Source of the DNA: Natronolimnohabitans innermongolicus JCM 12255
GTDB lineage: Archaea; Halobacteriota; Halobacteria; Halobacteriales; Natrialbaceae
NCBI RefSeq assembly: GCF_000337215.1
Contig: NZ_AOHZ01000041.1
Location: forward strand, 74,953-138,952
DNA length: 64,000 nucleotides
Direction of reading: 5' to 3'
The position numbers and the translations under genes were made by a program. The notes beneath the pieces were generated by a model, which saw only the letters and a program-made list of their open reading frames with translations, searched no databases and was not told the origin of the DNA. Of the stretch, positions 17,251 through 26,701 are shown one piece after another (positions within the stretch are counted from its first letter, which is position 1; each line of letters starts with the position of its first letter).

Positions 17251-17532
17251 TCACGCCGGACTCTCCTCTTGCTCGGCCAGTTCGAACAGCCGTTCGTACC
17301 CCTCGCCGTCGGGGAGCTGTCGGCGAATCCCCTCGAGTTCGCCGCCGGTAGTGGCCTCCTCGAGGAAGCGCCCGAGTTCGTCGGGAAGCTGGGCGCCGAG
17401 GTTCTCGGCTTCGCCGGGCTGGATGCGCTACGCGAGCGTCGTCAGCGTCGCCCGGGAGATGCTCAGTGCGGCCTCTCGGGAGTCAAGCTGTGCGCGCTGT
17501 TGGACCTCGCCGATGAAGTCGTCGTACTGCAC
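17251..17532 (-). pseudogene. DUF2267-like gene broken by one nonsense codon
   Basis: From a GTG at 17532 the frame reads QYDDFIGEVQQRAQL, then SISRATLTTLA, then TAG (17428-17430), and continues RIQPGEAENLGAQLPDEL to a TGA at 17251-17253, 94 codons in all. DUF2267 proteins have LTTL-x-E-R-I at this place, so a GAG to TAG change explains the stop. The frame is intact on both sides. The C-terminus ends GYERLFELAEQEE. Family function is unknown. Confidence 0.75.
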
Positions 17533-17585
17533 GGACGACAGTGATGTCGTAACGTGGAAAGTCGTGCTCCCTTCAACCGAAGGGC

Positions 17586-17951
17586 TCACGCCTCGTCTTC
17601 GACCGCCGGCGACTCACCCGCCTCGTCGTCTTCGGCCGGACCGTGTTGCCCCCAGAACCCGTCGTACTTGCGGACCACGACGTCGCCGTCCACCCGCGTC
17701 TGGCACGACAGCCGAAGGCCCGAATCGGGGTCGTGGGGTGGAATCGAGAGTCGGCGGCGCTCGGCCGCCGTCGGCTCGCTGACCGCGCCCTCGATGGCGA
17801 CGGCGCAGGTGCCACAGGTTCCGTGTCCGCGGCAGTTGAGGTAGTTCGCGCGACCGTTGTGGGGCGATTCATCCGCCTCGAGGAGGACGTCGCGAAGGAT
17901 TCGGCCGCGGTCGCACTCGATCTCCCGTCCGCGAAAGTCGATCGTCGGCAT
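17586..17951 (-). CDS. Plant-type 2Fe-2S ferredoxin
   Basis: 121 residues from ATG 17951 (MPTIDFRGREIEC). The cluster ligands are in NCRGHGTCGTC and a later LSCQTRV, giving the CX5CX2C...C arrangement of [2Fe-2S] ferredoxins. It carries electrons in the cytoplasm; the partner is not evident. The tail is acidic. It is divergent from the YchF gene. An in-frame ATG at 17966 would add five residues. Confidence 0.85.
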   Translation of the reverse strand: MPTIDFRGREIECDRGRILRDVLLEADESPHNGRANYLNCRGHGTCGTCAVAIEGAVSEPTAAERRRLSIPPHDPDSGLRLSCQTRVDGDVVVRKYDGFWGQHGPAEDDEAGESPAVEDEA

Positions 17952-18074
17952 ACCGGTTGCCACCATCTCCAGACGCTTCGTTCTTGGCCGCCCACCGGTC
18001 TCGCGCTCGCTGGCGGACCGCGTCTGGCCCGTCGAACCGAAAGGCAATTTTGGCCAACGGGAGTACCGCTTCCT

Positions 18075-19253
18075 ATGCTTTCGATTGCGCTTGCCGGAAA
18101 GCCGAACGCCGGCAAGTCCACGTTCTACACCGCGGCGACGATGGCCGACGTCGACGTCGCCAACTACCCCTTCACGACCATCGACGCCAACCGCGGCGTC
18201 AGCTACGTCCGAACCGAGTGCCCTTGCCTCGAGCGCGAGGAGCGCTGTAACGCCGACGACTGCGAGGACGGCAAGCGCTACGTCCCGATCGAACTGATCG
18301 ACGTGGCCGGGCTCGTGCCGGGCGCCCACGAGGGGAAGGGACTCGGCAACCAGTTCCTCGACGAGCTCACGAACGCCGACGTGATCGTCAACGTCATCGA
18401 CGCCTCCGGCGGCACCAACGAGAAGGGCGAACCCGTCGATATCGGTACGCACGATCCCCTCGAGGACATCGACTTCGTCGAGGAGGAGATGGACCTCTGG
18501 CTCGCGGGCATCGTCGAGAACAACTGGGAGTCCGTCGAGCGAAAGTCCCGCTCGCCCGATTTCGACATCGACGACGTCCTCGCTGACATGCTCTCGGGCT
18601 TTGGCGCCTCGCCGACCCAGATCGCCAAGGTGCTTCGCGAACTGGATTATCCCGAGGACCCGATCCAGTGGGAGGACGACCACCGCGAGGAACTCGCCCG
18701 ACTGGTCCGCGAGCGCACCAAACCGATCGTCGTCGCCGCGAACAAGATCGACGTTGCCCCCGATGAGCACGTCGAAACGCTGCTCGAGCTCGATAAACCC
18801 GTGATCCCGACCACCGCGGAGGGCGAACTCGCCCTGCGTCGGGCCGCGGACAACGGTCTGGTCGACTACGACCCCGGCGACGAGAGCCTCGAGATCGGCG
18901 ACGACGTCAGCGACGCCCAGCGAGAGGCCCTCGAGGGACTCGCGTCGTCGATGGCCGAACACGGCGGCACGGGCGTCCAGGGCGCGCTGAACTACGCGGT
19001 CTACGACCTGCTCGAGCACCTCACCGCCTACCCCGTCGAGGACGCCTCGAAGTGGTCCGACGGCAGCGGGAACATTCTGCCGGACGCGTTCTTGCTTCCC
19101 GACGGTTCGACGCCCGTCGACCTCGCCTACGCCGTCCACTCCGACATCGGCGACGGCTACCTCCACGCCGTCAACGCGAAAACGAGCCGAGAGGTGGGTG
19201 AGGAGTACGAACTCGATGAGGGTGACGTGATCAAGATCGTGAGTACTAATTGA
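18075..19253 (+). CDS. ychF: YchF/OBG-type translation-associated GTPase
   Basis: 392 residues. The P-loop is GKPNAGKS at residues 8-15. YPFTTIDANRG forms switch I, DVAGLVPGAHEGKGLGNQFL is G3/switch II, and NKID is G4. A C-terminal TGS domain (about 310-392) ends DEGDVIKIVSTN. This is the archaeal OBG/YchF branch, thought to act on ribosomes. The Cys-rich insert CPCLEREERCNADDC is typical of the archaeal form. The last nine codons and downstream bases are duplicated at 19679-19708. Confidence 0.93.
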   Translation: MLSIALAGKPNAGKSTFYTAATMADVDVANYPFTTIDANRGVSYVRTECPCLEREERCNADDCEDGKRYVPIELIDVAGLVPGAHEGKGLGNQFLDELTNADVIVNVIDASGGTNEKGEPVDIGTHDPLEDIDFVEEEMDLWLAGIVENNWESVERKSRSPDFDIDDVLADMLSGFGASPTQIAKVLRELDYPEDPIQWEDDHREELARLVRERTKPIVVAANKIDVAPDEHVETLLELDKPVIPTTAEGELALRRAADNGLVDYDPGDESLEIGDDVSDAQREALEGLASSMAEHGGTGVQGALNYAVYDLLEHLTAYPVEDASKWSDGSGNILPDAFLLPDGSTPVDLAYAVHSDIGDGYLHAVNAKTSREVGEEYELDEGDVIKIVSTN

Positions 19254-19260
19254 CAATAAA
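19231..19260 (+). repeat. Direct repeat, copy 1 (end of ychF)
   Basis: ATCAAGATCGTGAGTACTAA plus TTGACAATAA spans the last codons and stop of ychF. It recurs at 19679-19708 with about three changes. Confidence 0.8.
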
Positions 19261-19336
19261 CACACATATTTCTACCTACTATCGCCGAGAGAACTGTTCT
19301 GTACTGGAGGCACAAGTATTGACCATACGAGTAGTA

Positions 19337-19534
19337 TTACTGATTCGTCGAAAAACTCTCCCACTCTCGATATTTACCGACGCCAATAACGAGTAACACG
19401 ACTCCAACAGCGATCCCTGCAAATCCGAATACTCCTGTCGATTCTGCTGAATCAAGGATCGCCATAGAACCGAAGAGAAGACCTGATAACCCTAAAATCA
19501 CCGCACCCACTCCAAACCGTTTCGCTTGTTCCAT
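19337..19534 (-). CDS. Small two-helix membrane protein
   Basis: 65 residues with two membrane helices (about 10-27 and 36-52), start ATG at 19534. No family recognised. Base composition is lower in G+C than the neighbours. It lies between the two copies of the ychF-end repeat, suggesting it arrived with or sits inside a transferred segment. Confidence 0.55.
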   Translation of the reverse strand: MEQAKRFGVGAVILGLSGLLFGSMAILDSAESTGVFGFAGIAVGVVLLVIGVGKYREWESFSTNQ

Positions 19535-19959
19535 GGGTCAAGTACTGACGCCGATCTTCAAGTTACTTTTCAAGAAACACTGAAAGATGCCAAACTTGGA
19601 CCGAGAGTGAATATGCGCATCGACGGGATCGAGATACGAATTATACGTTGTGTACACTGTGTGTACTCAGAACTAGTAATCAAGACCGTGAGTACAAATT
19701 GACAGTAATATATGTCATAGCAGAATTTCCATCGAGTCAGCAGAAACTGAACGTCCTACTCAGATCCTATCAGAAGATGCTTGCTTAACGTAGAGCATAG
19801 ATGTAACACAATGAAGTTAATCACATTTCGAATTAATTGAATGGATAGGGCTATGTGACTATGAACTCGTTGCGTAACATACCGTTGTGTCGCGTAGAAT
19901 CCAGTCACAGAGACCCAGTGAACGGACCGAAGGAGAATATCGGCTCGGAATGATCCCGG
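19535..19959. other. A+T-rich intergenic region
   Basis: No gene seen. It is A+T-rich compared with the core genome and contains the second copy of the ychF end. It looks like the edge of a transferred segment. Confidence 0.5.
19679..19708 (+). repeat. Direct repeat, copy 2 (duplicated ychF end)
   Basis: ATCAAGACCGTGAGTACAAA plus TTGACAGTAA matches 26-27 of 30 bases of 19231-19260. In the same frame it still encodes VIKTVSTN and a stop. This is what a gene-3'-end attachment-site duplication leaves behind. Confidence 0.75.
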
Positions 19960-20667
19960 TCAGCGATGGCCACCGTGCCGAAGCGCTTCTTCTGTTCGCT
20001 CATTGAAGCTGTCAAACTCACGCCTCGCCCTGTCTGGAAGGTCCGCTTGGGGTGCTCGAAGGGCAGGCTCAGTGTCCTCATCGTATTCTGGCCAACCGAC
20101 GATCACACGCCCAACCATCCCCGTTTCTTCGTGGGTCCGGTGGTGACCATGGTGGCCTCGACCGCGGTCGGGTCCGTGACCATGTTCGACGACTGTACAA
20201 CCGTAGTCGTACACTCCTGACTCCTCAAAGGTTCGTTCGAACGTTTCTCCTTCCGTTCGGTACAGGTCGCTCGCCCAGGGATGGGTATCCTCCGGAATCC
20301 GACGTTCAGTGGAAGACGGGAGTAGATTACTGTTATCCGGGTGGTACGCTACAGTGTCATGCGCGCCACTTTCGAGATACCACGTGACTGCTCCTCCCTC
20401 TTCGATGTGAACGACGTGTGGGACGAAGTGGTGCGTATCCTCGTCCGATTCCATGCTCACCTCAATACTTGCCTCTGGATGGCCGAGTTCGTGGTCGTGA
20501 TCGTGGTTGTGATCGTCACCGGAATTAGAGGTATCATCGTTCCCCTCGTCATCAGCCCCACCAAGAGGTTGCGAACCGCTACTATTCACACATCCCGCAA
20601 CAGCAGTTATCGCCGTTGCGCCACCAAGTGCGAGGACATGACGCCGTGTTGGTATATGGTTGTTCAT
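19960..20667 (-). CDS. Halocyanin-like blue copper lipoprotein with His-rich insert
   Basis: 235 residues. A Tat signal (TRRHVLALGG) and lipobox (VAGC, Cys26) anchor it outside the membrane. A His/Asp-rich linker (DDHNHDHDHE) precedes the cupredoxin domain. Probable copper ligands are His103 (SGAHDTVAYH), Cys157 (YDYGC), His162 and Met184 (ETGMVG). The ligand loop carries about 16 extra residues rich in His and Gly (GRGHHGHHRTH) compared with usual halocyanins. It overlaps the SHOCT gene upstream by one base, so it is co-transcribed. It probably binds or carries copper. Confidence 0.85.
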   Translation of the reverse strand: MNNHIPTRRHVLALGGATAITAVAGCVNSSGSQPLGGADDEGNDDTSNSGDDHNHDHDHELGHPEASIEVSMESDEDTHHFVPHVVHIEEGGAVTWYLESGAHDTVAYHPDNSNLLPSSTERRIPEDTHPWASDLYRTEGETFERTFEESGVYDYGCTVVEHGHGPDRGRGHHGHHRTHEETGMVGRVIVGWPEYDEDTEPALRAPQADLPDRARREFDSFNERTEEALRHGGHR

Positions 20668-21029
20668 CAGTTTTCGTCTCGGGTTTGTAGTTTTCGTCGC
20701 CGCTGTTCGAACTCCTCGTCGGAGAGGTCACCACGAGCGTACGCGTTGCGCAACTCTTCGAGTGCCGGATCGGTTTCACGGCTGGCAGGCGAACGCACCG
20801 CCCGGTACAGGAGGGATCCGATCCCGACGATAACGGCGAGAAATATCACCCACATCAGGAGTGGAGCCCACGTCGCGCCCGTTCCGTTCCACATTCCGCC
20901 GTTCCACATGTGGCCTCCGCCCCAGAACCACATCATGGGCATGACGAGTGCCATCATGAGAAGCGGCAGAAGTACGATCACGGTAATGATAATGAGCGCC
21001 GTCTGGAGGAGGGTGTCATCCGAAGACAT
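20667..21029 (-). CDS. SHOCT-domain membrane protein
   Basis: 120 residues. Two membrane helices flank a Met/Trp/Gly-rich segment (PMMWFWGGGHMWNGGMWNG) that could bind copper through Met and His. The C-terminal LRNAYARGDLSDEEFEQRR is the short SHOCT helix pair. Its stop overlaps the halocyanin start by one base. A TATA box at 21052-21059 fits a leaderless start at 21029. The surrounding genes suggest a role in copper handling. Confidence 0.8.
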   Translation of the reverse strand: MSSDDTLLQTALIIITVIVLLPLLMMALVMPMMWFWGGGHMWNGGMWNGTGATWAPLLMWVIFLAVIVGIGSLLYRAVRSPASRETDPALEELRNAYARGDLSDEEFEQRRRKLQTRDEN

Positions 21030-21333
21030 ACTGGATAGAACAATCTACGACCCTATAAGGCCGGCTTGAATTCCCGGATGAACGGAATGCTGCCCAGAGA
21101 GATCAATAGGAACGAAGAGAATTCAACGAATTCGATCTTCGATCTTCGGAGCCCACTGTGAAAGTTGCTCGATGGGGAGTCCTCGCTAACTCCGTTCAGC
21201 CGGCTACTTCGGGGACCCTCTTCGTCGTCAAATCACACGAGCCATCGACGAGTCGATGGAAGATCGGGATTCTATACATATTGGGTTCCGTCCCGAACCA
21301 GATAGATGAGATGAAGGGTTGAATGGGTAACAG
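21030..21333. other. Intergenic with TATA box for the SHOCT-halocyanin pair
   Basis: CCTATAAG at 21052-21059 is a TATA box on the minus strand, 26 bases from the SHOCT ATG. The rest of the gap shows no gene. It separates the copA end from the SHOCT promoter, so the pair has its own transcript. Confidence 0.55.
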
Positions 21334-23664
21334 TTATAGCTCGATGTTCCCCAGCCGCGTCGAGTTCGTAATGACCGAGATACTCGAGGTGATCATCGCG
21401 GCGACGGCGATCACCGGGTGGAGCAGCCCGAAGAACGCGATCGGGATCGCCACCATGTTGTAGATGAACGCCCAGAAGAGGTTCTGCTTGATTTTCTGGA
21501 AGATCTTCTCGGACAGCGTAAACGCGTCGACGAGCGCGTCGAGCGACCCACGGACGAGGCTGACGTCGCTGGATTGGATTGCGATGTCGGTCCCTGTGCC
21601 GATGGCAACACCGACATTTGCCTGTTTGAGCGCGGGCGCGTCGTTGATTCCATCCCCGACCATTCCGACCTTGTTCCCCTCGTCCTGGAGTTCGCTGACC
21701 TTGTCGATCTTGTCTTGTGGGAGGACACTGGCCATCACCCGATCGGGATCGATATCGACCTGCTCGGCGATCGCGTGGGCGGTCCGCTCGTTATCGCCTG
21801 TAATCATCCACGTCTCGACGTCGCGCTCGTGAAGTTCTGCGATGGCCTCGACGGAGCCTTCCTTGATTGTGTCGGCAGTACTCACAAGTCCGGCCGGTTC
21901 GTCTTCGAGCCCGACGATAACTGTGGTCTTCCCCTCCTGTTCGAGTTCGTGCAGCTGGTCGTCGATGCCGGGCGGAAGTTCCACGCCGAGTTCGTCTTCG
22001 AAGAACCTCACGTTGCCGACGGAAACCGCTCGCCCGTCCACGTTCGCCTTGATTCCCTTCCCAGGGACGCTCTCGAACTCCTCGGGCTCCGACAGCTCGA
22101 TTCCTTCTTCCTCGGCGTACTCGATCGACGCTTCACCGATGGGGTGCTCGCTTCCGCGTTCGGCAGACGCTGCGAGCCTGATGAGTTCTCGCTCGTCGAT
22201 CACGGCCTCGTCGGCTGGATCCGCCGCGGCACTGCCACCGTCGGGACTGACGCCCCCATCAGTAGCATTCGGACCGCCAGGCCGAACGACGACGTCGGTG
22301 ACCGAGTGATCGCCTTGGGTGATGGTCCCGGTTTTGTCGAGGACGACGATGTCGAGGTCCTTCATCGTCTGAATAGCCTTGCCGTCGCGGAAGAGGATCC
22401 CGTTCTCGGCGGCCTTGCCCGTCCCAGCCATCAGCGCCGTCGGCGTCGCAAGTCCGAGGGCGCAGGGACAGGAGATCACGAGGACGGCGACGGCCGCGAA
22501 GATCCCAAGCGTCAGCGGATCGAGCGTGAGGTCAACCCAGGGGAGGTACGGTGCCCCGAGGCTGGCAACGGCCTCCATTGCGCCAGGGAGTTGCCACCAG
22601 AGGAGGAACGACAATCCGGCCATAACGAGCACCGCCGGAACGAAGTAGTTCGTGATACGGTCGGTGAGCCCCTGGATCGGTACCTTGCTTCCTTGGGCCT
22701 CCTCGACGAGTTCGACGACCTCCGAGAGGAAGGTATCGTCACCGACCTTCGTCGCTTCGACTTTGAGTCGGCCCGCACCGTTCACCGTCGCGCCGATGAC
22801 GTCGTCGCCCTCGTCCTTGCTCACGGGATCGGATTCGCCAGTCACCATCGACTCGTCGACGTTACTCCGCCCCTCGACGACGACGCCGTCGACAGGGATT
22901 TTCTCGCCGGGCCGGACGACCAGCACGTCACCGACGTCGACCTCGTCAACGGGCACTTCGACTTCGTCACCGTCACGTAGAACGCGCGCCGTCTCGGCCT
23001 GCATGGACATCAGGCCCTCGATCGCGGAACTCGCTCGTCCCTTGGCCCGGTGTTCGAGGTAGGTTCCGACGTTGTGCGACGCCATAATCATCGCACCGAC
23101 GCCGGCGTAGTTCTCCATCGGTGTCACGAAGACGAGCACTCCAGTTATCCACGCGACGACCGTCCCGACCGCGATCAGCGCGTGCATGTTGAACACGCCA
23201 TTTTTGAGGCCGCGGTATGCCGCCGAGTGGGTCCGCAGGCCGTAGTAGAAGACGACGATCGTGGCGAAGATGAACATCAGGACGTCGATCTGAAAGCCCG
23301 TCAGGACGTCCAGCGGCGTCCACATGAAGACCATCAGGAGAACGATGGGCGACGTGACGATCCAGGACCGAATGCCCAGTCGGCGAAGCTTCTGGATTTC
23401 TTCTTCGTCTTCCATCTCCTGTTCTTCATCGAGCAGTTCTTTTTGAACGCCGTAGCCGGCGTCCTCGACGGCTTCCACGAGCTCATCGGCAGGTACGTCC
23501 GGGTCGTGTTCGACGTCCGCACGCTCCGTAGCGAAGTTGACCGACGCGTCTTCCACCCCCTCGACGTCGCCCAGACTGTCTTCGATCGTCGAGGCACACG
23601 TCGTACACGACATCCCCGTCAAGGACAGGTCGGTTTGTTCTAACTCTGATTGTTCGTCTGCCAT
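21334..23664 (-). CDS. copA: Copper-exporting P1B-type ATPase
   Basis: 776 residues. One N-terminal HMA domain has GMSCTTC (Cys20, Cys23). An acidic linker follows. The core has CPC at 399-401 in the transport helix, DKTGT with phosphorylated Asp443, SEHPIGEA (nucleotide binding), [10 protein letters not shown], and the Cu(I)-type pattern YN in the seventh and MITSS in the eighth helix. It pumps Cu+ out of the cell. The ATG at 23664 overlaps the TAA of the small HMA gene by one base, so translation is coupled. Confidence 0.95.
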   Translation of the reverse strand: MADEQSELEQTDLSLTGMSCTTCASTIEDSLGDVEGVEDASVNFATERADVEHDPDVPADELVEAVEDAGYGVQKELLDEEQEMEDEEEIQKLRRLGIRSWIVTSPIVLLMVFMWTPLDVLTGFQIDVLMFIFATIVVFYYGLRTHSAAYRGLKNGVFNMHALIAVGTVVAWITGVLVFVTPMENYAGVGAMIMASHNVGTYLEHRAKGRASSAIEGLMSMQAETARVLRDGDEVEVPVDEVDVGDVLVVRPGEKIPVDGVVVEGRSNVDESMVTGESDPVSKDEGDDVIGATVNGAGRLKVEATKVGDDTFLSEVVELVEEAQGSKVPIQGLTDRITNYFVPAVLVMAGLSFLLWWQLPGAMEAVASLGAPYLPWVDLTLDPLTLGIFAAVAVLVISCPCALGLATPTALMAGTGKAAENGILFRDGKAIQTMKDLDIVVLDKTGTITQGDHSVTDVVVRPGGPNATDGGVSPDGGSAAADPADEAVIDERELIRLAASAERGSEHPIGEASIEYAEEEGIELSEPEEFESVPGKGIKANVDGRAVSVGNVRFFEDELGVELPPGIDDQLHELEQEGKTTVIVGLEDEPAGLVSTADTIKEGSVEAIAELHERDVETWMITGDNERTAHAIAEQVDIDPDRVMASVLPQDKIDKVSELQDEGNKVGMVGDGINDAPALKQANVGVAIGTGTDIAIQSSDVSLVRGSLDALVDAFTLSEKIFQKIKQNLFWAFIYNMVAIPIAFFGLLHPVIAVAAMITSSISVITNSTRLGNIEL

Positions 23665-23888
23665 TATGGGCACACCTCCTGGAGAGCTTCGTAGCCGGCT
23701 GATTCAACGGCCGCCGTGAATTGTTCGACGGAGGCGTCGATGTCGTGACGAATCGTTGCTCGGTCAGCGCCACCGTCGACCGTCACCGCTTCGCCTCCGC
23801 CGACATCTTCGAGGGTCTCCGCTATCGTTGTTGCACACGACGTCCAACCCATTCCCGTGATGCTCAGGTGTGTTGTGCTCTGACTCAT
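23664..23888 (-). CDS. Small HMA-domain protein with an altered metal site
   Basis: 74 residues, a single heavy-metal-associated fold (LSITGMG at the first strand, then [10 protein letters not shown]). The usual GMxCxxC is GMGWTSC here: the first Cys is Trp, leaving one Cys in the loop. A second Cys is at the C-terminus (EVCP). It is the first gene of the copA operon, as copper chaperones often are. Whether it still binds copper is uncertain. Confidence 0.8.
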   Translation of the reverse strand: MSQSTTHLSITGMGWTSCATTIAETLEDVGGGEAVTVDGGADRATIRHDIDASVEQFTAAVESAGYEALQEVCP

Positions 23889-24507
23889 GATTTCAGTTGC
23901 TGTAAACGGGATAGGTGGGCGCATATCCACCCTTTGCTCCCATGCGCTGGGAATTTTTCAACGGTCAAGATACTCGATTCGCCTCTGACTCTCGTCACTA
24001 TCCCCCCGATCGGCAGGGGATAGGCCGTCTCGAGTATTCGGGCATGGTTGAACTGGATGGTTGGTCCGGTCATGTTCTCACATCTGGAATATACGAGGGC
24101 CTCTTTGATGCGATTTGTTGTTATAATGACCCGACTATGCGGTGGGTCAACTCTAATAATCGAAAGTGACTCAGTCGGAGGAAATTCGCCTCAGAGGCGT
24201 GATATCGTTCGAGTTGATGCCGTCCTTTCAGGTCGTCTCGGAACCTCCTGTTCTGGTCATAGGGCAGTCTTGATATCGGTGAGCACGGTGATCGTGGCGA
24301 TCAACGCACGGTTCCACAGCAAGCAAACAACGAAATTTGACCGCCGTGGTAAATTATATTCCAAACTCCAAACTCAGAATTATGGTGCTTCCTTAGTCAC
24401 AAATCGCTTGAAGGAGGGCGGAGTACATCTACAAATGTCGTTAGGGGAATGAATCGGCCGACGGCTGAGAGGCGAGTCGAGACGCGCGATCAACAGAGGT
24501 ATCAAAG
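23889..24507. other. Intergenic, copA operon upstream region
   Basis: 620 bases, partly A+T-rich, with no frame that looks like a real protein. It should contain the copA operon promoter on the minus strand, but I cannot assign a convincing TATA box. No copper-responsive regulator gene is present here. It may include remnants of deleted genes. Confidence 0.4.
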
Positions 24508-24762
24508 ATGATTGCTTCGATCGCCGAAACGGCCGTCGAGGGGGTGATTCTTGCCGCGGATTTCTTCTGGCAGGCGTTCTGGGCATTGATGCTCGGATTC
24601 ATGATTTCCGGAGCCATCCAGGCGTTCGTGTCCAAAGAAGGGATGGTCAACTACATGGGCAAACCGAACGCGAAATCGGTTCTCTACGCGATGGGGTTCG
24701 GTACTGCCTCGACGTCCTGTTCGTTCGGCGACATCGCTGCGACGAAAACACTGTTATCTTGA
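24508..24762 (+). pseudogene. Truncated permease (ArsP/DUF318-like)
   Basis: 84 codons, only the N-terminal part of a multi-pass permease: two hydrophobic helices and ASTSCSFGDIAATKTL, the conserved first motif of the ArsP_1/DUF318 permease family. Full-length members have several hundred residues. The frame ends where it runs into the tnpB fragment on the other strand, so the rest has been deleted. Confidence 0.65.
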
Positions 24763-25098
24763 TTGGTATTCTCTGGGTTTCTTCCAGCTCAGCGACCCCA
24801 CGTTGTATCCGTTATCTTTGAGTTTGCCGAGGCTGTTGATGTTGTCGCGGATGCGCTCGACAGCTTTCTGCAGGACGGTGGAGTACACCTTGTTCAGGTC
24901 GAGCCACCAGTCTTTCAGTCCTGGTATCGTGTCCCGGACCATCCAGACGCGTTGCCGGATGGTGCCCGCGTCTTCGGGGATTTTGTTGAATTCGCGGAGC
25001 GCGTGGTTGTAGAGTTGTCGTACGGTGTCGCGCTGCCAGTCCATCGCCACGCGTTGCTCCTCAGTTGGGAAGAGTCGGAAGCGCGGACTGTACAGCAT
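24754..25098 (-). pseudogene. TnpB (IS200/IS605 family) N-terminal fragment
   Basis: The frame gives 114 residues typical of the start of haloarchaeal TnpB/IS1341-type proteins (YSPRFRLFPTEEQRVAMDWQ, then LKDWWLDLNKVYSTVLQKAV, then GSLSWKKPRE). All of the RuvC-like nuclease domain and zinc finger are missing. The break coincides with the truncation of the permease. It is an inactive remnant. Confidence 0.85.
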
Positions 25099-25114
25099 GC
25101 GACGTGCTTACGGC

Positions 25115-25245
25115 TACGTCTTATCGATAGTTGAGGATTCTGATTGGAGTCGTTTGCAACTCGTGCGGGCGCTGTATCCCCGCCCTACTCGCTCACTCCG
25201 CTTCGCTCCGTTCGTTCCTTGAGGACGGGGGCTTAGCGTCCTCAT
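25115..25245. mobile_element. Probable IS200/IS605 end remnant
   Basis: A G+C-rich imperfect hairpin, CCCCGCCCTACTCGCTCACT pairing loosely with GAGGACGGGGGC, followed by TTAGCGTCCTCA. It resembles the ends of haloarchaeal IS1341-type elements. It lies beside the tnpB fragment and probably belongs to it or to a second decayed copy. Confidence 0.4.
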
Positions 25246-25274
25246 TTGCAGCTAAAAAACTGCTCCCGCTCTCG

Positions 25275-26612
25275 CTACTCGACGTAGCGGTACTTCCGCT
25301 CGCCCATCCGGCCCCAGCCGTCGAAGACGAATTCGGACTCGGGGGCGGTGAACTCCTCGACGTCGACATCCATATCGTGGTTGTGAACGTCGTGAACTTC
25401 CTCGTAGTCCGCCCAGCTCATGTCGTAGCGGGCCTCGAGTTGAGACTCAACGTTCAGCGCCTCGATTTCGTCCTCCCAGCCGTCCTGGACGACTTCGGAG
25501 TGGATCTCCGCCTGCGCGCCGCTGCCGTAGGAGCCGACGAGCAGACGTTCGCCGGTCATGTCCCGGTCCGACTCGAGGGCGTGTTTCAGCGCGCTGGCGC
25601 GGGCGATGTGGACGGAGCCGGTGTACCAGTTGCCGACCTCGCGGGAGATCGACAGCGTCGGATCGATCGTCTCGGCGTACCACTCCTGGTAGGCCTCGGT
25701 TTCCTTGAGTTCGTCCATGTACTCGCGGACGGCCTCGCGGAACGCCTCGTCGTCGTCGAACGCCTCGGGGCGTGGCTGGCGACCGATTTCGTCTGCCAGT
25801 TCGTCCTCGACGCTCGTATCGCGGATGACGTGGCGGTAGGCGAGCATGGCGGCCTTCCGGACCATGCCGGGGAACGGCGTGTGGAACGGGGCGTACTCGA
25901 AGTCGTCGGGGTGGACGTCGCCGGCGACGCTCTCGTAGTCCTCCAGGGCTTCGCGCATGCGGGCGAGGTAGACCTGCACCGAGCGCTTGCCGTCGACGGA
26001 GGGGAACTGCTGGTTCGGTTTGAGGAAGTCCGTCTCGTCGGCCGAGCCGTAGCCCTGTTCGGCCGAGAGTTCGACCAGGTTGGGATCCTCGCTGATGAGC
26101 ATCGCGACGGCGCCGGCGCCCTGGGTCGCCTCGCCGGCGTCGCCGCGGGCGTAGAGGGCGGTATCGGTCGCGATCACGATCGCCGAGCGACCGCGGTTGC
26201 GGCCCGCGCGGATCCAGTTGTACGCGTCGTCTAAGCTCTGGGTCCCCGCGATACACGCGAACTTCCGTTCGCCCTTGTTCGCGTGGTGGAAGTCGCCGTC
26301 GAAGACTTGCTCGAGGCAGCCAGCGACGTACGTCGAAACCGGCTTGGAGTTGTCGAACGCGCTTTCGGTCGCGACGTCGATGCGACCGATATCGTCGGGC
26401 TCGAGCCCTTTGCGTTCCATCAGTCGATGGGCGGCGTTTGCCCCCATCGTGACGATGTCCTCGTAGCTGTCGGGGAAGGAACTGGCGTTCAGGCCGAGGC
26501 CCTTCGTGTACTTTTCGGGGTCTTCGCCTTTCTCGGGTGCGAACGTGCCGGGGAGGTCGAGTTTGAGATTCCCGGTCCAGATCTCGATCGCGTCGATACC
26601 GACTGCTGTCAT
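25275..26612 (-). CDS. hmgB: Hydroxymethylglutaryl-CoA synthase
   Basis: 445 residues from the ATG at 26612 (MTAVGIDAIEIW); upstream in-frame ATGs would add non-family residues. It condenses acetoacetyl-CoA with acetyl-CoA to HMG-CoA, an early step of the archaeal mevalonate route to membrane lipids. The catalytic residues are visible: Glu83 in ATESAFDNSKP, Cys120 in KFACIAGTQS, and a His in YAPFHTPFPG. The length equals the known haloarchaeal enzyme. It stands alone. Confidence 0.97.
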   Translation of the reverse strand: MTAVGIDAIEIWTGNLKLDLPGTFAPEKGEDPEKYTKGLGLNASSFPDSYEDIVTMGANAAHRLMERKGLEPDDIGRIDVATESAFDNSKPVSTYVAGCLEQVFDGDFHHANKGERKFACIAGTQSLDDAYNWIRAGRNRGRSAIVIATDTALYARGDAGEATQGAGAVAMLISEDPNLVELSAEQGYGSADETDFLKPNQQFPSVDGKRSVQVYLARMREALEDYESVAGDVHPDDFEYAPFHTPFPGMVRKAAMLAYRHVIRDTSVEDELADEIGRQPRPEAFDDDEAFREAVREYMDELKETEAYQEWYAETIDPTLSISREVGNWYTGSVHIARASALKHALESDRDMTGERLLVGSYGSGAQAEIHSEVVQDGWEDEIEALNVESQLEARYDMSWADYEEVHDVHNHDMDVDVEEFTAPESEFVFDGWGRMGERKYRYVE

Positions 26613-26701
26613 GTGTCGGTAATACGTGCGGCGGTACATGATATTGTCGTTCAGTATTTCGACGGTTGTCGAATATCGTGGGGAACGTTCCGAGAACTGT
26701 G

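Noticed and set aside
17586-19265. 559-codon minus-strand frame opposite ychF
   Set aside because: Only its last about 120 codons (the ferredoxin) are real. The rest mirrors ychF and has no domain.
24048-24452. 134-codon ORF upstream of the truncated permease
   Set aside because: Mixed composition, no ribosome or TATA signal and no recognisable domain. It may be fragments of a lost gene but cannot be supported.
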